Below, piece after piece: positions 26,198 to 37,209 of a DNA stretch of 64,000 nucleotides. Numbering within the stretch: the first letter of the stretch is position 1; every line of letters begins with the position of its first letter. Position numbers and translations under genes: made by a program. Source of the stretch: Nocardioides daphniae (GTDB lineage Bacteria; Actinomycetota; Actinomycetes; Propionibacteriales; Nocardioidaceae); NCBI RefSeq assembly GCF_004777465.1, contig NZ_CP038462.1:992001-1056000 (forward strand), written 5' to 3'. The notes beneath the pieces were generated by a model. That model saw nothing but the letters and a program-made list of their open reading frames with translations. It was not told the origin of the DNA and ran no database searches.

Positions 26198-28005
26198 CGG
26201 ACCGGCCTGATGCCGCCTCCGTGACCCCTGCACTCTCCCCGGCATGGCCGGAGCGTGCGGCATGGGGCACGGCCACGTCGCTGCGCGCGTGGCAGTCGGA
26301 GGCGATGAACAAGTACTTCACCGAGCACCCCCGCGACTTCCTCGCGGTGGCGACGCCAGGTGCCGGCAAGACGACCTTCGCGCTCACCGTGGCGGCCGAG
26401 CTCCTCGCCCGCCGCGTCGTCGAGCGACTGGTGATCGTCGCGCCGACCGACCACCTCAAGACCCAGTGGGCCGAGGCCGCCGGTCGGGCCGGCATCCCGG
26501 TCGACCCGGCGTACTCCGCCGGGCAGGGCAAGACGTCGAAGGACTTCCTCGGCATCGTCGTCACCTACGCCGGCGTGGCGGTCAACCCGCTGGCCATGCG
26601 CATCCGCACGGAGCGCTTCAAGACGCTGGTGATCCTCGACGAGGTGCACCACGCGGGTGACGCCCTGTCGTGGGGTGACGGCATCCGGGAGGCGTTCGAC
26701 CCGGCGACCCGTCGCCTGGCCCTGACCGGCACGCCCTTCCGCTCCGACATCAACCCGATCCCGTTCGTCAGCTACGAGACCGGCCCCGACGGGGTGCCCC
26801 GCTCGCGCGCCGACTACACCTACGGCTACGGCGAGGCGCTCGCCGACCACGTCGTGCGCCCCGTGCTCTTCATGGCCTACTCGGGCGAGATGACCTGGCG
26901 CACCAGCGCGGGCGACGAGGTCGCCGCCCGCCTCGGAGAGCCGCTGACCAAGGACATGACCCAGCAGGCGCTGCGCACGGCCCTGGACCCCAAGGGCTCC
27001 TGGATGCCGGCGGTGCTGCAGGCCGCCGACAAGCGCCTGAGCGAGGTCCGCCGCCACGTCCCCGACGCCGGTGGCCTCGTCATCGCCACCGACCAGGACA
27101 GCGCCCGGGCGTACGCGAAGCTGCTCCGCTCCATCACCGGCGAGTCGCCGGTGGTCGTGCTCTCGGACGAGAAGGCCGCGTCGAAGAAGATCGGCACCTT
27201 CTCGAAGTCCGACGACCGCTGGATGGTCGCGGTGCGCATGGTCTCCGAGGGCGTCGACGTGCCGCGCCTGGCCGTCGGCGTGTGGGCGACCACCACCTCG
27301 ACGCCGCTCTTCTTCGCCCAGGCGGTGGGCCGCTTCGTCCGCGCCCGCAAGCGCGGCGAGACCGCCTCGGTCTTCCTGCCGTCGGTGCCGAACCTGCTCG
27401 GCTTCGCCTCCGAGATGGAGGTCCAGCGCGACCACGTCCTCAAGCGCAAGGTCTCCGACGACGGCGACATCTTCGCCGCCGAGAACGACCTCCTCGCCGC
27501 CGCCAACGCCAGCGAGTCGGCCTCCTCCGACCTCGACGGCTTCGCCTTCGAGGCGCTCGGCTCCAGCGCCACCTTCGACCGGGTGCTGTACGACGGTGGC
27601 GAGTTCGGCCACGCCGGTGAGGTGCACGTGGGCTCGGAGGAGGAGATGGACTTCCTCGGCATCCCCGGCCTGCTCGAGGCCGACCAGGTGCGCGACCTGC
27701 TGCACTCGCGCCAGAGCGAGCGTGCGCAGAAGCAGAAGAAGGACATGGCGGCCAAGGCCCGCGAGGCGATCCGGGCCACCCACGACGCCGAGAAGCTCAC
27801 CCAGCACGAGCAGCTCTCGGTGCTGCGGCGTGAGCTCAACGGCCTCGTCGCCGCCTGGTACCACCGCACGGGGCAGGCCCACGGGATCACCCACTCGACG
27901 CTGCGCAAGCAGTGCGGTGGACCACCCGCGGCCGTCGCGACGGCCGAGCAGCTCACCGAGCGGATCGAGAAGATCCGCGAGTGGGCGATGAAGAAGAGCT
28001 CCTGA
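26194..28005 (+). CDS. DEAD/DEAH-box superfamily 2 helicase
   Basis: 603 residues. Helicase motifs occur in order: Walker A VATPGAGKTTFAL near residue 55, motif II DEVHH near 150, motif III LTGTPFRSD near 175, and C-terminal motifs MVSEGVDVPRLAVGVWATTT and QAVGRFVRARKRGE (motif VI arginines). The C-terminal third is charged and helical with no known domain. Such Snf2/RAD25-like SF2 proteins translocate on duplex DNA or RNA; the substrate is unknown. It starts at GTG 26194, overlapping DUF3039. Confidence 0.92.
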   Translation: MTDRPDAASVTPALSPAWPERAAWGTATSLRAWQSEAMNKYFTEHPRDFLAVATPGAGKTTFALTVAAELLARRVVERLVIVAPTDHLKTQWAEAAGRAGIPVDPAYSAGQGKTSKDFLGIVVTYAGVAVNPLAMRIRTERFKTLVILDEVHHAGDALSWGDGIREAFDPATRRLALTGTPFRSDINPIPFVSYETGPDGVPRSRADYTYGYGEALADHVVRPVLFMAYSGEMTWRTSAGDEVAARLGEPLTKDMTQQALRTALDPKGSWMPAVLQAADKRLSEVRRHVPDAGGLVIATDQDSARAYAKLLRSITGESPVVVLSDEKAASKKIGTFSKSDDRWMVAVRMVSEGVDVPRLAVGVWATTTSTPLFFAQAVGRFVRARKRGETASVFLPSVPNLLGFASEMEVQRDHVLKRKVSDDGDIFAAENDLLAAANASESASSDLDGFAFEALGSSATFDRVLYDGGEFGHAGEVHVGSEEEMDFLGIPGLLEADQVRDLLHSRQSERAQKQKKDMAAKAREAIRATHDAEKLTQHEQLSVLRRELNGLVAAWYHRTGQAHGITHSTLRKQCGGPPAAVATAEQLTERIEKIREWAMKKSS

Positions 28006-28051
28006 CCCGGGCCTCCCCGGAAGTGGTCCCGCCCGGACGGAGCCGGGGGCG

Positions 28052-28525
28052 ATGGTGCAGGCTGTGCCCATGACCTCGACCGACGACGCCGCCGCACCCG
28101 CCGAGCTGGACGGCTACGCCCAGCTCCAGTTCGTGGTGGACGGCATCATCGAGGTGCCGATCGGCACCACCCTCGGCATGGACGGCTTCGACCTGGAGCG
28201 CGGCTCCGTCACCGTGTGGCTCACCCCCGACAAGGCGCGGCACTGGAACCCGATCGGGGTGATGCACGGCGGAGTGATCTCCACCCTGCTCGACACGGCG
28301 GCAGCCTGCTCGGTGCACTCGACCCTGGCGGCGGGGGAGGGCTACACCTCGCTGGACCTCAACGTGAAGTTCCTGCGGGCCGTGACCGAGGAGTCGGGAC
28401 GCCTCAAGTGCGTGGGCAGCGTGGTGCAGCGCGGGCGGCGTACGGCGTTGGCCCAGGCGCACCTGTACGACGCCTCCGACCGGCTGGTCGCGCACGCGAC
28501 CTCCACCTGCATGATCTTCGCCTGA
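28052..28525 (+). CDS. PaaI-family hotdog thioesterase
   Basis: 157 residues. The active-site helix NPIGVMHGGVISTLLDTAAACSV carries the HGG and Asp typical of PaaI-type acyl-CoA thioesterases; YTSLDLNVKFLRAV and RRTALAQAHLYD complete the fold. Likely cytoplasmic hydrolysis of aromatic or acyl-CoA. ATG 28052 has GGAG upstream; a second ATG 18 bp on is an alternative start. Confidence 0.9.
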   Translation: MVQAVPMTSTDDAAAPAELDGYAQLQFVVDGIIEVPIGTTLGMDGFDLERGSVTVWLTPDKARHWNPIGVMHGGVISTLLDTAAACSVHSTLAAGEGYTSLDLNVKFLRAVTEESGRLKCVGSVVQRGRRTALAQAHLYDASDRLVAHATSTCMIFA

Positions 28526-28570
28526 TCGCGCACCTCCCCACGGGCGCCACCGCTCGCTAGATTGGCGGCC

Positions 28571-29212
28571 ATGGCGGCGGAGACCTCGCAGACCCTGGAT
28601 CGCGGCATCCGGGTGCTGAGGCTGCTCGCGGAGTCGCCCGAGGGCATCACCGTGACCGACCTGGCCGTCAGGCTCGACGTCAACCGCACGGTCGCCTACC
28701 GGTTGGTCGCCACGCTCGAGCAGCACGGGCTGGTCCGTCGCAACGACAACGGCCTGCTCCATCTCGGGATGGGGGTGCTGACCCTGGCCGGGGCCGTCCA
28801 GCCGCTGCTGCGCGACCGCGCGGTGCCGATCCTGCGCCAGCTCGCCGAGACGGTCGGCTGCACCGCCCACCTCACCATCGCCGACGGTGACGAGGCGGTC
28901 GCCCTGGTCGTCGTCGAACCCTCCTGGACCGAGTACCACGTCGCCTACCGGGTCGGCTCGCGCCACCCGGTGGCGCAGGGAGCCGCGGGCAAGGCGATCT
29001 GCATCCTGCGCGAGGGCGACCAGCACACGCCGTACGCCGTCACGACCGGCGAGCTGGCCTCCGGCGCGCACGGCCTCGCAGCCCCCGTACGCGGTGTTGC
29101 AGGCCTGGAGGCCTCGGTCGGGATCGTCACCCTGGGGGGCCCGCTGGACGAGTCGGTGGTTGCGCCCCGGGTGCTCCGGGCGGCCGACGAGGTGGCCCTG
29201 CGCCTGCGGTGA
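28571..29212 (+). CDS. IclR-family transcriptional regulator
   Basis: 213 residues. The N-terminal winged helix (LDRGIRVLRLLAESPEGITVTDLAVRLDVNRTVAYRLVATLEQHG) and the GAF-like effector domain (VGCTAHLTIADGDEAVALVVVEP, HPVAQGAAGKAI) fit IclR, but the length is about 40 residues short of most members. ATG 28571. It lies 600 bp from hppD and could be a second regulator of aromatic catabolism, but it points away. The stop codon falls in a short tandem repeat. Confidence 0.88.
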   Translation: MAAETSQTLDRGIRVLRLLAESPEGITVTDLAVRLDVNRTVAYRLVATLEQHGLVRRNDNGLLHLGMGVLTLAGAVQPLLRDRAVPILRQLAETVGCTAHLTIADGDEAVALVVVEPSWTEYHVAYRVGSRHPVAQGAAGKAICILREGDQHTPYAVTTGELASGAHGLAAPVRGVAGLEASVGIVTLGGPLDESVVAPRVLRAADEVALRLR

Positions 29213-29242
29213 CCTGCGCCTGCGGTGACCTGCGCCTGCGGT
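29198..29242. repeat. 16-bp tandem triplication at the IclR stop codon
   Basis: GACCTGCGCCTGCGGT is present twice in full (29211-29226, 29227-29242) and once in part (to 29210). Each copy contains CGGTGA, so the stop is repeated. It looks like recent slippage. Confidence 0.85.
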
Positions 29243-29264
29243 GAGTCGCGACGGGAGGTGACCC

Positions 29265-31088
<1,824 letters not shown>

Positions 31089-31095
31089 TGAGCCT

Positions 31096-31632
31096 GTGCC
31101 GACCTACATCGCCTTCCTGCGTGCCATCAACCTCGGGGCGAGGCGCAAGTTTCCCAAGGACGCGATCGCGGCGGCGACCGCGTCGATCGGGGCGTGCGAC
31201 GTCGAGACGTACATCAACACGGGCAACGTACGCCTCACGTCGCTGATGCGCTCGACGGCCAAGGTCGAGGAGGCGCTCGAGGCCGCCTACCTGGCCGACC
31301 GGGGCTTCGAGGTCCCGACGATCGCCCTCACCCCGGACGAGCTGCGGCGAGTCGCCGAGGAGGCCGAGGCCGTGCGCGCCCAGCTGGGTGAGCCGAGGAC
31401 CCACTACGTGACGTTGCTGAAGGCGGCGCCCTCGGAGGCCGCGCTCGCTGCGGTCCAGGCTCTCGAGGCCCCCGGTGAGCGACTCGTCGTGCGGGGGCGA
31501 GGCGCTCACCTGCTGCTCGACGAGGGCATGCAGGGCTCGCGCCTGAGCAACGCCAAGGAGCTCAAGGCCCTCGGTGTCGGCACGGCACGCAACGTCACCG
31601 TCGTGCGTACGCTCGCCGAGCGGTGGTGCTGA
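31096..31632 (+). CDS. DUF1697 protein
   Basis: 178 residues with the DUF1697 opening TYIAFLRAINLGARRKFPKDAI and the VETYINTGNVRL block. The C-terminal half includes HYVTLLKAAPSE and SRLSNAKELKALG. Cytoplasmic, widespread, function unknown. GTG 31096, 53 bp after hppD on the same strand; linkage to tyrosine metabolism is not implied. Confidence 0.9.
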   Translation: MPTYIAFLRAINLGARRKFPKDAIAAATASIGACDVETYINTGNVRLTSLMRSTAKVEEALEAAYLADRGFEVPTIALTPDELRRVAEEAEAVRAQLGEPRTHYVTLLKAAPSEAALAAVQALEAPGERLVVRGRGAHLLLDEGMQGSRLSNAKELKALGVGTARNVTVVRTLAERWC

Positions 31633-31659
31633 GCCGCCCGCCGCTGGGGCCGGCCGTGG

Positions 31660-32259
31660 TCAGTGCGCGAGCAGCGAGACGCCCAGGGCGCCCATGACCA
31701 CGGCGATGCCGCCGTCGAGGATGCGCCACGAGCTGGGCTTGGCGAAGAGGCCGCGCAGCAGGCGCGAGCCGTAGCCGAGCGCGAAGAACCAGCAGGTGCT
31801 GGCGATCAGGGCGCCGGCGAGGAACCACCAGCGGTCCGCGCCGAAGGAGTTGGCCACCGTGCCGAGCAGGACGATCGCGTCCAGGTAGAAGTGCGGGTTG
31901 AGCCAGGTGAGGGCCAGTGCGGTGAGCACGGCGGTCTTCACGCTCATCTGGGTGCCGTCGCCGGCCTCGAGTCCTGTCGGGCGCCAGGCGCGCAGGGCGG
32001 CGTGGATGCCGAAGGCGATCAGGTAGAGGCCGCCGATGACCTGGGCGACGGGCAGGGCGGCCGGCCAGCGCTCGATCACGACGCCGAGGCCGGCGACGCC
32101 GGCGGTGATCGCGACCAGGTCGGAGAGCAGGCAGGTCAGCACGATCGGGAGCACCCGTTCGCCCCGGATCCCCTGACGGAGGACGAAGGCGTTCTGGGCG
32201 CCGATGGCGACGATCAGGGCAAGCCCGGTGAAGAGACCGGTGAAGAGCACGTTGAACAC
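31660..32259 (-). CDS. LysE/ArgO-type amino-acid exporter
   Basis: 199 residues, about six membrane helices. LysE family blocks are TGLALIVAIGAQNAFVLRQGIRGERV and ALALTWLNPHFYLDAIVLLGTVA. These export lysine or arginine. Starts at GTG 32259. A LysG/ArgP-type regulator is divergent 72 bp away, the classical exporter/regulator pair; which basic amino acid is exported cannot be read from sequence. Confidence 0.92.
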   Translation of the reverse strand: MFNVLFTGLFTGLALIVAIGAQNAFVLRQGIRGERVLPIVLTCLLSDLVAITAGVAGLGVVIERWPAALPVAQVIGGLYLIAFGIHAALRAWRPTGLEAGDGTQMSVKTAVLTALALTWLNPHFYLDAIVLLGTVANSFGADRWWFLAGALIASTCWFFALGYGSRLLRGLFAKPSSWRILDGGIAVVMGALGVSLLAH

Positions 32260-32331
32260 GCAAGCAACGCTATGTCGCCACGACTCATCAATCCAGCGAA
32301 GGATTGTGAGGAATCATTAGAATCTCTTGTT

Positions 32332-33252
32332 GTGAAAGACCTCACCCAGATCGACCCCGTCGCCCTGCGCACCCTGGCCACCGCGGTGCGCGTCGGCACC
32401 TTCGAGGCGGCTGCCCGCGAGCTCCACGTGACCCCCTCGGCGGTGAGCCAACGGATCAAGGCGTTGGAGACTCGGGTGGGCCGGGTACTGGTCCACCGGA
32501 CCAAGCCGCTCGAGGCCACCGACGCCGGCCACGTGCTGGTCCGGCTGGCTGCCCAGACGGAGATGCTGGAGCGGGAGGCCTACGCCGAGCTGGTCGACGA
32601 CCCCGACGACGAGACCGAGGCCGGAGCCCCATGGACCAGCGTCCCGCTGGCGGTGAACTCGGACGCGATGTTCGACTGGTTCGTCGAGGCGCTGGTGAGC
32701 GTGCGCGAGCGCCACAGGGTCACCTTCGACATCCTGCGCGAGGACCAGAGCCGCACCACCGAGCGGCTGCGTCGCGGCGAGGTGATGGCGGCGATCACCT
32801 CCGACCCGCGCCCGGTCCCGGGCTGCAAGGTCGAGCGGCTCGGGGTGATGCGCTACCTCGCGGTCGGCAACCCGGCGTACGTCGCCGAGCACCTCCCGGA
32901 GGGCCCGACGACCGCGGCGCTCGGACGGGCGCCGATGGTGGCCTTCGACCGCGACGACACGCTCCAGCACGACTTCCTGCGCAAGGTCACCCGGCGCCAC
33001 CTGGCGCCGCCGACGACGCTGATCCCGTCGGTGCACCAGTTCGACCACGCCGTCCATCGTGGCCTGGGGTGGGGGATGCTGATGGACTCCGAGGTCCGCG
33101 ACCACCTCGACTCCGGACGGCTCGTCGAGATCGTCCCGGGACGCCACGTCGACGTGCCGCTCTACTGGCAGCGCTGGCGCCTGGAGTCACCCGTGATGGT
33201 CGACCTCACCGCCGCCGTGACCGAGCAGGCCCGGGCGTGGCTGGGGCGGTGA
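32332..33252 (+). CDS. LysG/ArgP-type LysR regulator
   Basis: 306 residues. N-terminal DNA-binding domain IDPVALRTLATAVRVGTFEAAARELHVTPSAVSQRIKALE; the effector domain includes FDWFVEALV and DHAVHRGLGWGMLMDSEV. ArgP/LysG proteins activate the adjacent lysE/argO gene when lysine or arginine accumulates. GTG 32332 lies 72 bp from the divergent exporter; the intergenic gap is AT-richer than its surroundings and should hold the operator. Confidence 0.92.
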   Translation: MKDLTQIDPVALRTLATAVRVGTFEAAARELHVTPSAVSQRIKALETRVGRVLVHRTKPLEATDAGHVLVRLAAQTEMLEREAYAELVDDPDDETEAGAPWTSVPLAVNSDAMFDWFVEALVSVRERHRVTFDILREDQSRTTERLRRGEVMAAITSDPRPVPGCKVERLGVMRYLAVGNPAYVAEHLPEGPTTAALGRAPMVAFDRDDTLQHDFLRKVTRRHLAPPTTLIPSVHQFDHAVHRGLGWGMLMDSEVRDHLDSGRLVEIVPGRHVDVPLYWQRWRLESPVMVDLTAAVTEQARAWLGR

Positions 33253-33277
33253 GGCCGACGTACGGCACGGGTGCGAG

Positions 33278-34870
33278 CTAGAGCACCTTCGACAGGAAGG
33301 ACTGCGTACGCTCGTTCCGAGGGTTCGCGAGCACGTCGGCCGGCAGGCCCTCCTCGACGATGACGCCGCCGTCCATGAAGACCAGCTTGTCGCCGACCTC
33401 GCGGGCGAAGCCCATCTCGTGGGTGACCACCATCATCGTCATGCCCTCGTTGGCGAGGTCGCGCATGACGGCCAGCACGTCCCCGACCAGCTCCGGGTCG
33501 AGCGCCGAGGTGGGCTCGTCGAAGAGCATCATGTCGGGGTCCATCGACAGCGCGCGGGCGATCGCCACGCGCTGCTGTTGACCACCCGACAGGTGCGTAG
33601 GGTAGGCGTCCTCGCGGTCGGCGAGCCCGACCTTGGCCAGGTTGGCGCGGGCCACCTCGACGGCCTCGGCTTTGCTGCGCTTCTTCACGCCGCGTTGGGC
33701 GATGGTGAGGTTCTTCAGCACCGTCATGTGCGGGAAGAGGTTGAACTGCTGGAAGACCATGCCGATGCGCGAGCGCACCGCGTCGAGGTCGGTCTCCGGG
33801 TCGGTGATGTCGATGCCCTCGACCAGGACCTGGCCCGCGTTGGGCTCCTCCAGCCGGTTGACGCACCGCAGCAGCGTTGACTTGCCCGACCCCGAGGGGC
33901 CGATGACGCAGACGACCTGGCCGGGGTCGACGTGGAAGTCGATGCCCTTGAGCACCTCGTTCTTGCCGAACGACTTGCGCAGCCCACGGACGTCGATCGC
34001 GGGGACGCGACCGGACGGGGCGGGGGTGGTGGGGGAGTCGGTCATCGGGTCACCGGCCTTCTGCTGTCGGCGTTCCATCCACGCCACCAACTGGGTCACC
34101 GGGACGGCGATGAGGAGGTAGACGATGGCGATGGCCATCAGGGGCGAGGAGTTCGCATACGTGGTGAGGCCGTTCTGGCCGAAGGCCGTGAGGTCGCGGT
34201 CCAGGGCCTGCATCCCGATCACGCTGAGCAGCGCGGTGTCCTTGAGGAGCAGCACGAACTCGTTGGTCATCGGGGGGATGACGACGCGGAACGCCTGCGG
34301 GAGAACGATCGTGACCATGGTGCGGGGAGCGCTCATCCCGAGCGAACGAGCGGCCTCGGCCTGCCCCTTGGGCACTGCTTGGATCCCGGCCCGCAACGTC
34401 TCGGCCATGTAGGCCGCGGCCACCAGGATGAGGGCCAGGACACCGGCGGTCGCCATGCCCCTGAGCCCGAGGAAGGGCACGTCCGGCCAGCGGAACTGGA
34501 AGGCGAGGGGCACGCCGAAGCCCATCAGCAGGATGACGACGAGGGCTGGCAGGCCACGGAAGAACTCGACGTACGCCGTTCCGATCCAGCGGTACGGGGC
34601 CACGGGTGACATGCGCATCAGGGCGAGCACCAGGGCAAGGACGAGGCCGCCGGCGAATGCGATGACCGTGTACTTGATGGTGTTCCACGCGCCGATGGTG
34701 ATGATCTCGGGCCACAGCTTGGCCCAGACCTCTTCGCTGAAGAAGTTGCTCCTGATCGCCTCGACGTCAGCGATCGACGCCAGCCAGACGACGACGGCGA
34801 CGAGGAGCGCGTACATGGCGCCCCTCGTCAACCGTTCCTTGTTCTTCTTGGTCACCCGTGGTCCCGTCAT
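33278..34870 (-). CDS. polar amino-acid ABC transporter, fused permease/ATPase
   Basis: 530 residues in one frame. Residues about 1-270 are a HisM/GlnP-type permease with five or so membrane helices and the EAA loop [23 protein letters not shown]. Residues about 285-530 are a GlnQ-type ATPase with Walker [10 protein letters not shown], signature LSGGQQQR, Walker B MMLFDEP and switch VTHE. The join is a Pro/Thr-rich linker ([15 protein letters not shown]), with a possible internal ATG at the linker (MTDSPTT). It imports polar amino acids together with the binding lipoprotein encoded 35 bp upstream. Confidence 0.93.
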   Translation of the reverse strand: MTGPRVTKKNKERLTRGAMYALLVAVVVWLASIADVEAIRSNFFSEEVWAKLWPEIITIGAWNTIKYTVIAFAGGLVLALVLALMRMSPVAPYRWIGTAYVEFFRGLPALVVILLMGFGVPLAFQFRWPDVPFLGLRGMATAGVLALILVAAAYMAETLRAGIQAVPKGQAEAARSLGMSAPRTMVTIVLPQAFRVVIPPMTNEFVLLLKDTALLSVIGMQALDRDLTAFGQNGLTTYANSSPLMAIAIVYLLIAVPVTQLVAWMERRQQKAGDPMTDSPTTPAPSGRVPAIDVRGLRKSFGKNEVLKGIDFHVDPGQVVCVIGPSGSGKSTLLRCVNRLEEPNAGQVLVEGIDITDPETDLDAVRSRIGMVFQQFNLFPHMTVLKNLTIAQRGVKKRSKAEAVEVARANLAKVGLADREDAYPTHLSGGQQQRVAIARALSMDPDMMLFDEPTSALDPELVGDVLAVMRDLANEGMTMMVVTHEMGFAREVGDKLVFMDGGVIVEEGLPADVLANPRNERTQSFLSKVL

Positions 34871-34905
34871 CGAGGAGAACTGTGGAGGTCAGTCTCTCCT
34901 GAGCC

Positions 34906-35691
34906 TCACTTGGCGGAGAAGTAGGTGTCGTAGATCTTCTGGTAGCGGCCGTCCTCGCGCATCGCCTCGAGGGCATCGTTGACGTCGTCCAGCAGACCGG
35001 AGTTCTTGGCCATGGCAAGGCCGTAGGCCTCCTCGGTCTCGTACTCCTCCACGATCGTGAAGCCGCCCTCCTTCTCGTGCTCCAGGTTGACCGGGAGGTC
35101 CTGGAGCAGGGCGTCGACCTGGTTCGACTTCAGGGCCGGCCACATCTCACCGTCGGACGGGAAGACGACGATCTCGGCGTCCTTGATCTCGCCGTTGGCG
35201 TAGGTCTCGCCCGTGGTGCCCTTCTGGACGCCGACCTTCTTGCCCTCGAGGTCGTCGATGCTCTTGATGTCCGAGCCCTGTGGGACCAGGAGCGACTGCA
35301 TGGAGTCGTAGTAGGAGTCGGACATGTCCATGACTTCCTGCCGCTCGGGGAGGATGCTCATGGCCGACGCGATCAGGTCGCAGTTGCCGGCGTTGACCTC
35401 GAGCCCACTCTTGAGGGCGTCGAAGCTCGAGTCGCGGACGACGAGCTCGAGGTCGAGCTCCTTCGCGACCTCGGTGACGATGTCGATGTCGAAGCCCTTG
35501 AAACCGGTCGGGGAGGACTTGTCGAAGTCCTCGAATGGCGGGTAGGGCACGTCGGAGCAGACGGTGAGCTTGCCCGCGGCGATGGGGCGGAACTCGCCGG
35601 AGTCCGCTGCGTCGCCGTTGTCGTCGGAGCCGCAGCCAGCCAGCGAGAGTGCCAGCGCCGCGATGGCGAGGGAGGTGAGGGTGCGCTTCAT
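34906..35691 (-). CDS. amino-acid ABC transporter substrate-binding lipoprotein
   Basis: 261 residues. Lipobox LSLAGC near residue 20. SBP family 3 blocks: LTVCSDVPYPPFEDF, GFKGFDIDIVTEVAKEL, DLIASAMSILPERQEVMDMSDSYY and GKKVGVQKGTTGETYA. It captures a polar amino acid outside the membrane and delivers it to the fused permease/ATPase. ATG 35691. First gene of a two-gene operon. Confidence 0.93.
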   Translation of the reverse strand: MKRTLTSLAIAALALSLAGCGSDDNGDAADSGEFRPIAAGKLTVCSDVPYPPFEDFDKSSPTGFKGFDIDIVTEVAKELDLELVVRDSSFDALKSGLEVNAGNCDLIASAMSILPERQEVMDMSDSYYDSMQSLLVPQGSDIKSIDDLEGKKVGVQKGTTGETYANGEIKDAEIVVFPSDGEMWPALKSNQVDALLQDLPVNLEHEKEGGFTIVEEYETEEAYGLAMAKNSGLLDDVNDALEAMREDGRYQKIYDTYFSAK

Positions 35692-35774
35692 GGCGGGATC
35701 CTATGTCGGGGGTCGTGCGCGTGGGGGGAGCCCGTCTCACGAGATCGGCACGTCATCTCACCGAAACACGACCG

Positions 35775-36545
35775 TCATTCGCCGCGGAAGACCGCGGAGC
35801 GTCGCTCGAGGAAGGCGGTCACGCCCTCGACGACGTCCTTGGTGCGGGCGAGCAGCGACTGGCCGCGGTGCTCCGCCTCCATGGCGGCCTCGAGGTGGGG
35901 GATCGTCGCGGCGTTGACGGCCTTCTTCGTGGCGGCCAGCGCCAGCGGAGCCCCCGCCTCGAGCTTGCCCAGCAGCGCCTCGACGACGTCGTCGTAGGTG
36001 TCCTCGGTGGTGACGTGGCTGACCAGGCCGGCGAGGTAGGCCTCGGCCGCCTCGAGCTTCTCGGCCAGCAGGGCCATCCTCATCGCGCGGGCCCGGCCGA
36101 TGGAGGCGGCCACCGTGGCGGTCGTCGCGCCGTCGGGCATCAGGCCGAGCCGGGTGAAGGAGAGGCTGAACGAGGCGGACGGGTGGGCCACGACCAGGTC
36201 GCAGGCCAGCGCGATCGCGCAACCGAACCCGGCAGCCGGTCCGTTGACCGCGGCCAGCACCGGCTTGTCGAGGGTCGTGATCGCCCGGATCGCCCGGTTG
36301 GCCAGCGCCATGGCGGAGCCGTCGGCGACCCGGTCGGGGTCGAGGCCGGAGAGGTCGGCGCCCGAGCAGAAGGCGCGGCCCTCGCCGGTCAGGTGGACCA
36401 CCCGGACGGTGTCGTCGGTGACCGCCTCCTCCAGGGTGACGGCCAGTCGCTCGACCATCTCCGGGGAGGCGGAGTTGAGGCTGTCGGGGCGGTCCAGGCG
36501 CAGGCGGAGGATCCCGCCCTCGCGGGTGACGGCGAGATCAGTCAA
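35775..36545 (-). CDS. enoyl-CoA hydratase/isomerase family protein
   Basis: 256 residues. Crotonase-fold motifs: GEGRAFCSGADLSGL (first oxyanion-hole loop), AVNGPAAGFGCAIALACDLVVAHPSASFSLSFTRLGLMPDGATT (second loop and active-site region). The usual second catalytic Glu is replaced by Asp or Gly in this stretch, so hydratase activity is not certain. The best start is TTG 36545, inside the pncA stop region, with GGAG 7 bp upstream. Operon with pncA. Confidence 0.88.
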   Translation of the reverse strand: MTDLAVTREGGILRLRLDRPDSLNSASPEMVERLAVTLEEAVTDDTVRVVHLTGEGRAFCSGADLSGLDPDRVADGSAMALANRAIRAITTLDKPVLAAVNGPAAGFGCAIALACDLVVAHPSASFSLSFTRLGLMPDGATTATVAASIGRARAMRMALLAEKLEAAEAYLAGLVSHVTTEDTYDDVVEALLGKLEAGAPLALAATKKAVNAATIPHLEAAMEAEHRGQSLLARTKDVVEGVTAFLERRSAVFRGE

Positions 36546-37113
36546 CGCGTACTCCGGCCTCTTCCATCTCGGCCAGTGCGGCCTTGGTCGTCCCGGGCGC
36601 CACCCCGGCACACAGGCGGGTCAGGACCCTGGTCCGGAAGCCGAGCCTTGCCGCGTCCAGCGCGGTCGCACGGACGCAGTGGTCGGTCGCGATGCCGCAC
36701 ACGTCCACCTCGGCGACGTGGTGCGTACGCAGCCACTCGGCGAGCGGGATGCCGCCCTCGGTCTGCCCCTGGAAGCCGGAGTAGGCCGCCGAGTGGTGCC
36801 CCTTGAGGAAGATCGCGTCGAAGGTGCGCGGGGTGAGGTTCTCGTGGAACTCCTCGCCCGGCGTACCGACCTCGCAGTGCTTCGGCCAGCTCGTCGCGAA
36901 GTCGGGCTCGGCCGCCCAGTGCTCGCCCGGGTCGATGTGGTGGTCGCGCGTGGCGACGACGTACGTGTAGTCGGGTGACCCCGTCTCGTGGTCGCGCCGC
37001 GCCGCCAGCAGCGCCCCGATGTCGGCAGCGACCCGCGCGCCGCCGGTGACGGCCAGGGAGCCGCCCTCACAGAAGTCGTTCTGCACGTCCACGATGACCA
37101 GTGCCCGAGTCAT
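36538..37113 (-). CDS. pncA: nicotinamidase
   Basis: 191 residues. It hydrolyses nicotinamide to nicotinate for NAD salvage. Catalytic Asp in VIVDVQNDF, metal ligands in TRDHHIDPGEHW, catalytic Lys in FLKGHHSAAYS and nucleophile Cys in ATDHCVRATALDA. ATG 37113 (MTRALVIVDVQ). pncB, encoding the next enzyme, lies beyond the 1-kb repeat-bounded element; the element may have been inserted between the two. Confidence 0.95.
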   Translation of the reverse strand: MTRALVIVDVQNDFCEGGSLAVTGGARVAADIGALLAARRDHETGSPDYTYVVATRDHHIDPGEHWAAEPDFATSWPKHCEVGTPGEEFHENLTPRTFDAIFLKGHHSAAYSGFQGQTEGGIPLAEWLRTHHVAEVDVCGIATDHCVRATALDAARLGFRTRVLTRLCAGVAPGTTKAALAEMEEAGVRVD

Positions 37114-37153
37114 GGGGTCAGCGTAGACCCGGATAGGTCGCTCGGACGTGCCC

Positions 37154-37209
37154 CCAGTGGTCACTTAGTGGGTGTTTTCGCGCTCTGGTGCCCACTAAGT
37201 GACCACTGG
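37154..37209. repeat. left hairpin of the putative element
   Basis: Perfect 19-bp arms, CCAGTGGTCACTTAGTGGG (37154-37172) and its exact complement (37191-37209), around an 18-nt AT-richer loop. The inner arm also encodes the last residues and TAG stop of the endonuclease gene. Related copies lie at 38192-38248. Confidence 0.95.
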
